A DNA stretch of 21,689 nucleotides from a virus, in IMG/VR virus record IMGVR_UViG_3300042445_001953, positions 1 through 21,689 of that record, one strand, 5' to 3'. How positions within the stretch are numbered: position 1 is the first letter of the stretch; the number at the start of each line of letters is the position of its first letter. The notes under the pieces are model-generated. The model was not told where the DNA came from, made no database searches, and saw only the letters and a list, made by a program, of their open reading frames with translations. Shown one piece after another: positions 7,282 to 15,408 of this stretch. The position numbers and the translations under genes were made by a program.

Positions 7282-9186
7282 ATGAATAAAACAATATTTG
7301 TAAGTATAGCTTCATATAAAGATATTGATGTTACAAATACAATTGATGATATTTTTAATAGAGCATGTTATAAACATAGAATAGTAATTGGATTATTTTT
7401 ACAAGATACAAAAGAGGAAATTGATAGAATAACGAAATTATTAAGTACCAAACAATACTATAAAAACATAAATTTAAAGAGTGTAATATATACAGAAGCG
7501 AAGGGTTGTGGGTGGGCTAGAAATGTTATTTTATCAGAATTATATAACAATGAAGATTTTTTCTTTTGTGTTGATTCTCATTCTAGGTTTTTAAATAATT
7601 GGGATACTGAATATATAAGTTGGTTTGATAATTTACCATCTAAAGGTGTTATAAGTGTATTTCCTCAATTATTTGAATTTGATGAAACATATGAAGAATA
7701 TACAAAAAGAGAATCAACAACTATATATTCTACAAATGCTCCGGTATGGACACCGGAGTACGAACATCCACCATGTCAGAGAGTTTGTTATCAAGATTAT
7801 GAAAAAAATATGACCATCTCTGGTGGTAATATTTTTGGTAGTGGTGAAATAGTTAGTATTTTAAAAGTAGATAAATACTATAATCCAACTAAGGAACAAG
7901 AAATTTATTCTTTACTATTATATAAAAGTGGTTATGATATTTATGCAATTTCTAAAAATATAGTTTGGCATAAATATATAAAAAGTTCTAGTGAATCTTA
8001 TAGAGAATTATGTAATTGGAGTAAATTTAATCCTGAAAATGATTTTGTATCAAGTTTAAAATATTTTGGAGGAACCGAACGTAGTTACTTAATGTGGTTA
8101 TCAGAAATTTATAAAGAATGTGACGATTGTTATAAAAAAAAAATAAAAGAAAAAAATATATCAAAAACAATATCACATGAAAATGATAATTTAGATTATT
8201 CAAATAATTTAATTCATTTTTATTGGGATGGTGATATTTCTGAAAATAGATTAAAAATATTAAAAGATTCAATTTATTCTACAAGAATATACAATAAAAA
8301 CCACAAAATCATATTACATACAAATACATTAAAACAAAATATATTTGATGAAAAATTTAATATTGAAATAAATAATTGGAATGACTCTTTATTTGAAGAT
8401 TTACCACTAACGGATAATCAAATAGAAAAATATAAAAATTTACACCCAAGAGATTTTTCAGATTTATTTAGATTAATTATATTATGGAAATATGGTGGAA
8501 GTTATATGGATACCGATGATATATGTATACATTCAATATCCAATAAGCCAAATTTAATTTGTAGAAGTTATGATCCACATACCTCATCTTATAATAATGT
8601 AAAAGATGAAGAATGTATTCCTGGATATATCAGAGAAATAAGAGGATATGATCAAATTAATATGTTTCCAAGAAATGATTGTTGGCAAAATTTTGAAATA
8701 AAATCAAAATTCATAACCGATTTGTTATTTAGTAGTGAATTTTTAAACAATGAAAATTGTTTAAACATATTGGGAGAAAATAGTTGGCAATCTTTGGTGA
8801 ATAAACATTGTATAAATAAAATAAATGAATTTGGAAAAACATGGAATTATGGTTTAACACTTTTGTATTTATATGAAGATTTTGTAAGTACTAGTTCTTT
8901 TTGGGATAAGGGTAAAAATGGTGGAGAAATGCATGACATGTATAAAAATTTACCAAATATTGAAAAATTTGAATGGGGTAATTATAAATGTAATAGAAAA
9001 GATGCATACACTTTTTTAAGAGAGTTATTAATAAAATATCCATACTTAACACATATGTGGTTACATTCTAAAGATCAAAATGAGGAATGGTTAATTGAAG
9101 ATTTGGATATGGATAAACTATATTCAATTTCTACTTGGATATATAATAAAACAAAAAGAATGATAAAAAATTATGAAACAATATAA
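7282..9186 (+). CDS. Two-domain glycosyltransferase: Skp1-type GlcNAc-transferase plus DXD sugar transferase
   Basis: A 634-residue protein fusing two glycosyltransferases. Residues 1 to about 280 match the GlcNAc-transferase family typified by Skp1 GnT1 (Pfam 'GlcNAc', PF11397): VSIASYKD at the start, EAKGCGWARN, the family's DSH-x-RF signature (D98-S-H100-S-R102-F, with NNWD after it), a Gly-rich ISGGNIFG, and a distal VWHKY. Residues about 308-634 resemble the Gly_transf_sug / OCH1-like family: LIHFYWDG, then H388-PRDFSDLFRL and YGGSYMDTDD, with D410-x-D412 as the metal/nucleotide-sugar site. Studied members of the first family modify hydroxyproline. With the prolyl hydroxylase at 10489 this suggests addition of two successive sugars to hydroxyproline in phage fibres. 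Sugar and target specificity cannot be read from sequence. The end overlaps the next gene by 14 nt. Confidence 0.8.
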   Translation: MNKTIFVSIASYKDIDVTNTIDDIFNRACYKHRIVIGLFLQDTKEEIDRITKLLSTKQYYKNINLKSVIYTEAKGCGWARNVILSELYNNEDFFFCVDSHSRFLNNWDTEYISWFDNLPSKGVISVFPQLFEFDETYEEYTKRESTTIYSTNAPVWTPEYEHPPCQRVCYQDYEKNMTISGGNIFGSGEIVSILKVDKYYNPTKEQEIYSLLLYKSGYDIYAISKNIVWHKYIKSSSESYRELCNWSKFNPENDFVSSLKYFGGTERSYLMWLSEIYKECDDCYKKKIKEKNISKTISHENDNLDYSNNLIHFYWDGDISENRLKILKDSIYSTRIYNKNHKIILHTNTLKQNIFDEKFNIEINNWNDSLFEDLPLTDNQIEKYKNLHPRDFSDLFRLIILWKYGGSYMDTDDICIHSISNKPNLICRSYDPHTSSYNNVKDEECIPGYIREIRGYDQINMFPRNDCWQNFEIKSKFITDLLFSSEFLNNENCLNILGENSWQSLVNKHCINKINEFGKTWNYGLTLLYLYEDFVSTSSFWDKGKNGGEMHDMYKNLPNIEKFEWGNYKCNRKDAYTFLRELLIKYPYLTHMWLHSKDQNEEWLIEDLDMDKLYSISTWIYNKTKRMIKNYETI

Positions 9187-9805
9187 TGAATTTAAATTTT
9201 CAGTAATAATACCTACCATGTGGTATTGTGATTTGATATACCCATTATTAGATAATTTAACGGCCTCTAAATTGGTTGGGGAGATTATATTGATTGATAA
9301 CAATAAGAGTGCTAGACCATCTAAAGTTGTTAATACTAAAAAAATTAGAATAGTGGAACAAGAACAAAATATATTTGTAAATCCTGCTTGGAATTTAGGA
9401 GTAGAATTATCCAACTATCCAAACATTTGTATATCAAATGATGATTTGGTTTGGGATGTAAATGTATTACCATATATTTTAGAGAATTTACATTTGGGTA
9501 TAATTGGCCAATCTACAAGCAATTACTATGATGTAGAAGAAAAATTATCTATAAAAGAAATAGTCAACAGGCCGTGGGGATGGGGTTGTTGTTTTTGGTT
9601 ATCTAAAACCAATTGGGTTGAAATACCTTCCAAACTTAAAGTTGCCTGTGGAGATGATTGGTTAATTAAATACATCCATGCATGGGAAATTACAGGTCTA
9701 AAGTTAAAAACTGAACCACATCCCTGGTCAGTATCTCGTACTTCAAGCCGTCGTGAATTTAGTATAATGGGAGAAATGGATATGGAGGTATTCAAAACGT
9801 TATGA
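9173..9805 (+). CDS. Glycosyltransferase, GT-A fold (family 2-like)
   Basis: A 210-residue protein. FSVIIPTMWY near the N-terminus is the first beta strand of the GT-A nucleotide-sugar fold; EIILIDNN follows. CISNDDLVW (D90-D91) is a DXD-type metal site, and GDDWLI near residue 160 resembles the acceptor-side acidic motif. It is shorter than stand-alone GT2 enzymes but complete for a minimal domain. Its start lies 14 nt inside the previous gene and its stop overlaps the next start as ATGA, so the three glycosyltransferases are probably co-translated. The likely role is extension of a glycan started by the upstream enzyme; donor and acceptor are unknown. Confidence 0.7.
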   Translation: MKQYNEFKFSVIIPTMWYCDLIYPLLDNLTASKLVGEIILIDNNKSARPSKVVNTKKIRIVEQEQNIFVNPAWNLGVELSNYPNICISNDDLVWDVNVLPYILENLHLGIIGQSTSNYYDVEEKLSIKEIVNRPWGWGCCFWLSKTNWVEIPSKLKVACGDDWLIKYIHAWEITGLKLKTEPHPWSVSRTSSRREFSIMGEMDMEVFKTL

Positions 9806-10482
9806 TTTCGGTTTTAACACTAACTTATCAAAGATACGAATTATTAGAAGAAGCAATATATTCTTTTCTAAATCAAACTGAATTAGGGGATGCTGAAATG
9901 GTTGTAATAAATGATTCACCATTAGTAGAATACCGAATAGACAATCCAAAGGTAAAAATAATAAATCTAAATAAGAGATTTAGTTCCGTTGGAAAAAAAT
10001 TAGAATGGGGATTTACTCAATGTAAGGGTGATGTTATATATCGTTTAGATGATGATGATTTACTAACACCTTGGGCGTTAGAATTACAAAGGGAATACCA
10101 CACTACTGCACCGAATAACCACATATATAGATGCCAAAAACATTATTATTTTTCAAATAATGAATATCAATGTCTTAAGTCCTCTGTAAATAATGGTAAT
10201 GCGTATAAGAAAAATTGGGTAATTGATATCCAGATGATTGATACGTCTATAGCTGAAGATAACTGGTTAACATTTTTAAATAATGGAGACATATATACAG
10301 GAAATAATAAAAAATATTCTATGATATATAGGTGGGGGATGGATGTATGCCATATAAGTACAATTGAAAATATATCAAATGAATTTGTTTTTAAAAAAAT
10401 GGATGAAAAAAATACTGAATGTGGAATAATATATTTAAATCCTAATTTTAAAAATGATTATTGGAATCAACTTCCAAAATAA
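9802..10482 (+). CDS. Glycosyltransferase family 2
   Basis: A 226-residue GT2-like enzyme. It opens ISVLTLTYQRYELLEEAI with FLNQT, the classical GT2 N-terminal pattern, followed by VVINDSP (first acidic motif). D83-D84-D85-D86 in YRLDDDDLL is the DXD-type site. The C-terminal third is less conserved and carries several Trp residues. The start overlaps the previous stop by 4 nt (ATGA) and the stop is 6 nt from the hydroxylase gene. It probably acts in the same glycan pathway; capsule-like or DNA-base glycosylation are alternatives that sequence alone cannot exclude. Confidence 0.78.
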   Translation: MISVLTLTYQRYELLEEAIYSFLNQTELGDAEMVVINDSPLVEYRIDNPKVKIINLNKRFSSVGKKLEWGFTQCKGDVIYRLDDDDLLTPWALELQREYHTTAPNNHIYRCQKHYYFSNNEYQCLKSSVNNGNAYKKNWVIDIQMIDTSIAEDNWLTFLNNGDIYTGNNKKYSMIYRWGMDVCHISTIENISNEFVFKKMDEKNTECGIIYLNPNFKNDYWNQLPK

Positions 10483-10488
10483 TAAATT

Positions 10489-11061
10489 ATGATACAAATA
10501 ATTGATTACCAAATAACCCAAAATGAATGTCAAGAACTAATTGATATGGGTTCTAAAAATTTAACAAACGCATCTACATTAGGAACTCCAATTGAAAATT
10601 ATAGAGTTGCTGAAAACACTTGGATTTATTCAAAAACAGAATTGACAGAAAAAATAAAAAAGTTAATTTCAGATAATACCGGATTACCAATTGAACATCA
10701 AGAACAAATACATATAGTAAAATATAATGTTGGAGGTGAATATAAAACACATCATGATTTTTTTCATCCAAATACAGATTATTACGATACTACTATGAAA
10801 TCAGGTGGCCAAAGAGTATATAGTTGTTTATTTTATTTAAATGATGGTTTTATGGGTGGCGAAACCGAATTCCCTATTAAAAAAATAAAAGTAGTACCCA
10901 AAACAGGTAGACTATTAATTTGGAGAAATATTAATCCTGATGGTGAATTAGATCATGAATCATTACATGCTGGGTTACCCGTTATTGATGGTACAAAGTG
11001 GATTATAATTATTTGGGTTAGAGAAAAGTCAGTTATTAAAAATAAAACTAATATTAAATAA
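10489..11061 (+). CDS. Prolyl 4-hydroxylase-like 2-oxoglutarate/Fe(II) dioxygenase
   Basis: A 190-residue double-stranded beta-helix dioxygenase. The iron ligands are visible: H88-x-D90 in YKTHHDFF and the distal H160 in LHAGLPV. K170 in GTKWIIIIWV is the 2-oxoglutarate-binding Lys of the prolyl 4-hydroxylase family. GGQRVYSCLFYLND and FMGGETEFP are also characteristic of that family. The reaction expected from the family is O2- and 2-oxoglutarate-dependent hydroxylation of peptidyl proline. The upstream tail proteins offer Pro-Thr repeats and an 11-proline run as substrates, and the neighbouring GlcNAc-transferase-like domain belongs to a family acting on hydroxyproline. Hydroxylation of another amino acid or of a nucleobase is possible but less well supported. 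Confidence 0.85.
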   Translation: MIQIIDYQITQNECQELIDMGSKNLTNASTLGTPIENYRVAENTWIYSKTELTEKIKKLISDNTGLPIEHQEQIHIVKYNVGGEYKTHHDFFHPNTDYYDTTMKSGGQRVYSCLFYLNDGFMGGETEFPIKKIKVVPKTGRLLIWRNINPDGELDHESLHAGLPVIDGTKWIIIIWVREKSVIKNKTNIK

Positions 11062-11062
11062 T

Positions 11063-11094
11063 TTTGGAAAAGTCAAAAATTTTTAGTATGTTTG
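11063..11094 (+). promoter_or_regulatory. Candidate Bacteroidota-type promoter (TTTG-N20-TATGTTTG)
   Basis: TTTG at 11063-11066 and TATGTTTG at 11087-11094 are 20 nt apart. This matches the Bacteroidota primary-sigma consensus (-33 TTTG, -7 TAnnTTTG). Transcription would begin near 11100, leaving a leader of roughly 45-50 nt before the ATG at 11148. It lies in one of the few long gaps (86 bp), just after the modification cassette. Confidence 0.45.
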
Positions 11095-11136
11095 ATTAAA
11101 AAAGAACAGTAAGCAGCAAAACTGCAATATTTAAGA

Positions 11137-11144
11137 TATTTATA
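11137..11144 (+). promoter_or_regulatory. TATTTATA element before the 965-residue enzyme gene
   Basis: A perfect TATTTATA within AGATATTTATAG, only 3 nt before the ATG at 11148. So short a distance argues against a simple -10 box and fits better a leader or translational element, or a chance match. Confidence 0.25.
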
Positions 11145-11147
11145 GAT

Positions 11148-14045
11148 ATGAATTTAATAACAGAAGTAAATAAGCCAACAGTTACACAATCAATAATCAT
11201 TTATGGTGGTCGTTTTCAACCATTTCATAAAGGACATTATGCGGCATACCAAAATCTAGTAGCAGAATTTGGAAAAGCAAATGTATATATTGGAACGTCT
11301 AACGACACGAGTTCGGACAAATCACCTTTTACATTTAAAGAGAAAAAAGAAATTGCAACTAAGATGTTTGGAGTACCAGCATCTAAATTTGTGAAAGTAA
11401 ACAACCCTTACAGACCCGTAGAGATACTTTCTAAATACGATGGTAAGATTACTCAATACATTGCAGCAGTCGGAGAAAAGGATGCCAGTAGACTAAAGAG
11501 TGGATATTTTAAACCATATAAAGGTAAAGCCGGATATGGTTATGATGAGGTTGGTTATTACTATACAGTACCTTCGGAACAAAATCCAATAAGTGGTACG
11601 GATGTTAGAAAAAAATTAGGAAGTTCAAATAAAGAAGTAGCAAAAAAGTTTTTCTTAAAAGCATATCCATCATTTGATAAAGATATTTTCAAAATGATTA
11701 GTTCAAAATTAAATGAAGATGGTATGCCGGGTGGAATAGGTGTTGGATTAGTTTTACCAGGTGGATATATCAATGGTGCACCAACCGGTTCTAAAAACGA
11801 AATTATAGGTGAAATTGAAAATGATGTAAACGAATTTATAACACAATATTTTAATGAAGGTATTTCTGAATCAAAAGAAAACTCAATAAATCACTTTGTA
11901 GAGTATGCAACTAAAAAATTAAAGTTAAGTGAAAGACCAAAAATTACTTTATTAAGTGGTAGAGAATATTCAGAAGCAAAAACCAGTTTAGGTGGATATA
12001 ACCCAATGTCAAAAGAAATATATGTTGCAATAGAAGGTAGATTAACTGCGGACATACTTAGAACACTTGCACATGAGATGGTTCATAGAAAACAAGATGA
12101 ATTGGGTTTAGTAAAAGATGAAATCAAAGATGGTGCAACAGGTTCTCCAATTGAAAACCAAGCACATGCAGTAGCCGGTATCTTAATGAGAAATTATGGT
12201 AAGATAAATAAACAAATATACAACGAAAGTATTAATATAGATGTTGATAAGGGTGATACTGTTTTGATGGGAAAATTCAAAAATAAAAAAGTTGTTGTAA
12301 AAGATATTGGAAAAGATGACTACGGAATGCCAACAATAAATGGTAAGAAAGCAGCAACATTTAGATTGGGAGACAAAGGCCAAAACATATTCAAAAAAGA
12401 TGAAATAGATGAAGTAGGGGAAGGTTCATCAAAACCATATTCTTTTACTCAAAGAGAAAACCAAAAAGATAATAAAGTTTACGCATTTACTACCACTTCA
12501 GACGAACATTATAGAGTTGAGTTTGATTATAAAGATTTACGTGATGCCTGGGAGATGGAGTTTGATATATACTTTGGTTCGGGTGATGAGGTTATAAATA
12601 AAGGAGAGATATATTCCATAATGGCAACTGTAACTAATATCGCATTAGATTTTATTAAAAAAGTAAACCCTAAAATAATATATTTCAGAGCTGCGAAAAA
12701 CTTTAATAATGATAATAGACGTGAAAAACTTTATTTGGCTTATATAAAAAAACAACTTCCCAATTGGACATTAGGTAAACAATCTGGTTTAACCACATTG
12801 ACTAATCCTAAATATAAAAATCAATCAACTTTATCAGAAGGATTACTTTTAGAAGGTGGAGCATACGGACATATGGCACATCCATTTGATGATATGGATT
12901 TAACATTTGGCGATTTAAAAGATATTATTTCAAAAGCACTTAATGGTGATTTAGGAGTAGTTAGAGAAAAAACAGACGGCCAAGCTTTAGCAATAAGTTG
13001 GAAAAATGGTAGATTGATAGCAGCTAGAAATAAAGGTAATTTAGCAAACGCAGGAGCAAACGCAATGGGAATAGAGGATGTTGCATCAAAGTTCGGTGGT
13101 AGAGGTGGTTTAACAGATGCATACAATTTTGCAATGAGAGATTTATCTGCAGCAATAAGTGGATTATCCGATACACAAAGAAAAAAGATATTCAATGAAG
13201 GAAAGTGTTTTATGAATTTGGAAGTAATATGGCCTACATCGGTTAATGTTATTCCTTATGGCCAGGCATTGTTAGTATTTCATAATACAACTTGTTATGA
13301 TGAAAAGGGTGTGGCAATTGGAGCAGATGGTGGAGCAGCGGGAACTTTGGCCGGAATGATTAAGCAAGTCAACGCAGATGTTCAATCAAAATATACAATC
13401 CAAGGCCCTCCAATAACATCAATACCAAAGTCAGACGATTTAAGTGCAAAGCAAGGTAAGTATTTATCAAGACTTAAAAAACTACAATCGGAATTTGGAT
13501 TGAGTGATTCGGATAATGTTGCAGACTATCATCAAAGTTGGTGGGATTGGTGGATTACATCAAACGCACCTATTAAAGTTGACAAAATTACAAAAGAAGC
13601 ATTAATTAGAAGATGGGCATTTGGTGATAAAGGGTTTAGATTAAATACAATATCAAATTTAGAATTACAAAAGTGGGCAACTACAAATGATAAAGTAAAT
13701 GTTATAAAACAACAAAAAGACAATATCAAACCATTTGAAGAAATATTTTTAGGTGTAGGTGCAGATGTTTTAGAATTTGTTGGTAGTGTATTAACAGTTC
13801 ACCCTGAAAAAGCAATTAGAGCAATGAAACAAAAATTTGTATCTGTTGCATCACAAGTTAGAAGTGGTGGAAATCCTGCACAAATACAAAAATTAAAATC
13901 AGAACTAGAAAGATTAAATAAATTAGGTGGTATTGAAAAGATAGTAGCAAATGAAGGATTGGTATTTGTTTATAATGGTAAAACATATAAACTTACAGGT
14001 ACCTTTGCACCACTAAATCAGATACTTGGCATTTTTTACTCTTAA
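11148..14045 (+). CDS. Multidomain enzyme: HxGH nucleotidyltransferase, HExxH metalloprotease-like, ligase-like nucleotidyltransferase
   Basis: A 965-residue fusion. Residues about 14-175 are a cytidylyltransferase-like domain (GGRFQPF, H27-K-G-H30, then ISGTDVR at 148-154), the class that includes NMN and pantetheine-phosphate adenylyltransferases. Residues about 225-350 hold H309-E-M-V-H313 with a downstream QAHAVAG helix, a zinc-metalloprotease-like signature. Two small phage modules follow (about 365-550). The C-terminal part (about 560-965) has ligase-superfamily motifs: K608-T-D-G611 (motif I, candidate AMP-accepting Lys), NLEVIWP (690-696), E936-G-L-V939 (motif IV) and K948 (motif V-like). 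I recall similar C-terminal regions as DUF6267 in phages. The substrate is unknown; RNA or DNA repair or NAD-related chemistry are both possible. It is preceded by the candidate promoter in the gap after 11061. Confidence 0.7.
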   Translation: MNLITEVNKPTVTQSIIIYGGRFQPFHKGHYAAYQNLVAEFGKANVYIGTSNDTSSDKSPFTFKEKKEIATKMFGVPASKFVKVNNPYRPVEILSKYDGKITQYIAAVGEKDASRLKSGYFKPYKGKAGYGYDEVGYYYTVPSEQNPISGTDVRKKLGSSNKEVAKKFFLKAYPSFDKDIFKMISSKLNEDGMPGGIGVGLVLPGGYINGAPTGSKNEIIGEIENDVNEFITQYFNEGISESKENSINHFVEYATKKLKLSERPKITLLSGREYSEAKTSLGGYNPMSKEIYVAIEGRLTADILRTLAHEMVHRKQDELGLVKDEIKDGATGSPIENQAHAVAGILMRNYGKINKQIYNESINIDVDKGDTVLMGKFKNKKVVVKDIGKDDYGMPTINGKKAATFRLGDKGQNIFKKDEIDEVGEGSSKPYSFTQRENQKDNKVYAFTTTSDEHYRVEFDYKDLRDAWEMEFDIYFGSGDEVINKGEIYSIMATVTNIALDFIKKVNPKIIYFRAAKNFNNDNRREKLYLAYIKKQLPNWTLGKQSGLTTLTNPKYKNQSTLSEGLLLEGGAYGHMAHPFDDMDLTFGDLKDIISKALNGDLGVVREKTDGQALAISWKNGRLIAARNKGNLANAGANAMGIEDVASKFGGRGGLTDAYNFAMRDLSAAISGLSDTQRKKIFNEGKCFMNLEVIWPTSVNVIPYGQALLVFHNTTCYDEKGVAIGADGGAAGTLAGMIKQVNADVQSKYTIQGPPITSIPKSDDLSAKQGKYLSRLKKLQSEFGLSDSDNVADYHQSWWDWWITSNAPIKVDKITKEALIRRWAFGDKGFRLNTISNLELQKWATTNDKVNVIKQQKDNIKPFEEIFLGVGADVLEFVGSVLTVHPEKAIRAMKQKFVSVASQVRSGGNPAQIQKLKSELERLNKLGGIEKIVANEGLVFVYNGKTYKLTGTFAPLNQILGIFYS

Positions 14046-14079
14046 TTTGATATATATTATAATAATAAACAGTTACAAA

Positions 14080-14084
14080 AAGGA
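14080..14084 (+). promoter_or_regulatory. Shine-Dalgarno-like AAGGA
   Basis: AAGGA lies 8 nt before the ATG at 14093, a textbook spacing. It stands out because almost all other starts in the window lack such a site. The gap 14046-14092 also contains a TATATATTATAAT stretch that could be part of a promoter. Confidence 0.4.
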
Positions 14085-14092
14085 ACATTAGT

Positions 14093-14761
14093 ATGGCAAA
14101 AAGAAAAAGTTTTGATGAAAAAAACAAAAATATTCACAAATCTCGTAAACTAATTATAGATACGGTATTTGGTAGAGAGGATAATACTCAAAGAGTTCAT
14201 GGTTACGAAGGTGATGTAGAACAAAAGAGAGAAGTTGGAGAAGTGTGGACTGATAAAGATGGTAAGGAGTGGGAACAAAAAGAAGGTTATAAAACCAATG
14301 TTTCTATGATGGATGATGTAAGAGCATTTTTAGATAAACTAAATACATGCTCTTCTAAAAATTGTAAAACTATTGCTTATGACAGAATAGATAAAAAAAT
14401 AATTAGAAAAACAGGAATGTGTTTAGATTGTTTGCAAAAATTTGAACAAGGATTAAAAACAGACGGAACATATCCATTCTATGAAGATTATAAAATTACA
14501 CAAAATAAATTGGCATATGCAAGGGAGATGAAAGTTAGATGGGAGGAAGCATTAACAGGAATCAAACAACAAATTGAACAAGTTACAGAAGACGGTAGAG
14601 TTGAAAAGTGGACATGGGATGTAGATATTGAAAAAGTAAAAGCAGACATAAAAAAAGATATAGATGAAGCTTATGATGCAATAGAACAATTGTTACTTCG
14701 TAAAGCGGCATTAGAAAAAAAATTGGTTGAATTAAATCATCCAGAATTAGTAAAAAAATAA
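14093..14761 (+). CDS. Hypothetical protein with four-Cys zinc-binding-like motif and coiled coil
   Basis: A 222-residue, charged, soluble protein. C86-x4-C91 and C110-x2-C113 could bind one zinc ion. Residues about 135-220 are rich in Lys, Glu, Ala and Leu heptads and should form a long coiled coil. It lies two genes upstream of the terminase, and T4-like small terminases sit near gp17 and are helical. I see no specific small-terminase signature, so that role is only a guess. The product is otherwise unrecognised. Confidence 0.65.
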   Translation: MAKRKSFDEKNKNIHKSRKLIIDTVFGREDNTQRVHGYEGDVEQKREVGEVWTDKDGKEWEQKEGYKTNVSMMDDVRAFLDKLNTCSSKNCKTIAYDRIDKKIIRKTGMCLDCLQKFEQGLKTDGTYPFYEDYKITQNKLAYAREMKVRWEEALTGIKQQIEQVTEDGRVEKWTWDVDIEKVKADIKKDIDEAYDAIEQLLLRKAALEKKLVELNHPELVKK

Positions 14762-14766
14762 AAATT

Positions 14767-15408
14767 ATGAAAAAATTATTAAATTTAAAAAACATTGCAA
14801 TAGCAGTATTAGTTGTAATTGTATTATTAGAGTATTTCAATCCGGGTGGTAAAATGCCAGGTAGAAAAATTATCATTGAAGGAAAAGCATATGAAGTTAT
14901 TAAACATGACATTGACACAATTGATATAGTTAAAACAAAAGTAGTAACTAAAAAAGGTGAAGACATTTATCATGAAACAATTAAGGAAGTAATTATTCCT
15001 GCAATTGTAGATACTCAAGCTTTATTACAAGACTATTTTGCAAAGAACATTTATAAAGATACATTACAATTACCAGATAGTTTAGGAACTGTATCTTTAA
15101 TTGATACTATTACTCAAAACAAAATATTGGGTAGAACTTTCAACGCAAGTGTTAAACAAAGAACTATCAAAGAAACTACAATTGTAAAAGAATTACCAAA
15201 GACTAAACTATTTTATGGTTTTGAAGGTGGATTCAACAAAGCAGATGTAGTATCTCATTTAGGATTTGGTGTTTTAGTTAATACAAAGAAAGATAAGATG
15301 TTCCATTTAGGATTGGGTGTTGCAAATAGAACAACCGATGGTACAAGTGGTACTTTGGCACCTTACATTGGTGGTGGTGTATATTGGAAATTGAAACTTA
15401 AAAAATAA
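14767..15408 (+). CDS. Hypothetical membrane-anchored protein with C-terminal beta-strands
   Basis: A 213-residue protein. Positive residues followed by a hydrophobic segment (about 9-24, IAIAVLVVIVLL) suggest an N-terminal inner-membrane anchor; no lipobox is visible. The middle (about 45-140) is charged. The end (about 145-213) has alternating strands such as YGFEGGFN, HLGFGVLV, HLGLGVANR and YIGGGVYWKL, as in outer-membrane beta proteins. This could span the envelope, as a spanin or a superinfection-exclusion factor would, but no family is recognised. The stop overlaps the terminase start by 1 nt. Confidence 0.6.
   Translation: MKKLLNLKNIAIAVLVVIVLLEYFNPGGKMPGRKIIIEGKAYEVIKHDIDTIDIVKTKVVTKKGEDIYHETIKEVIIPAIVDTQALLQDYFAKNIYKDTLQLPDSLGTVSLIDTITQNKILGRTFNASVKQRTIKETTIVKELPKTKLFYGFEGGFNKADVVSHLGFGVLVNTKKDKMFHLGLGVANRTTDGTSGTLAPYIGGGVYWKLKLKK

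Noticed and set aside
11113-11125. GCAG-CAAAA-CTGC hairpin before the 965-residue enzyme
   Set aside because: Only 4 bp of stem, with no T tract; likely chance.
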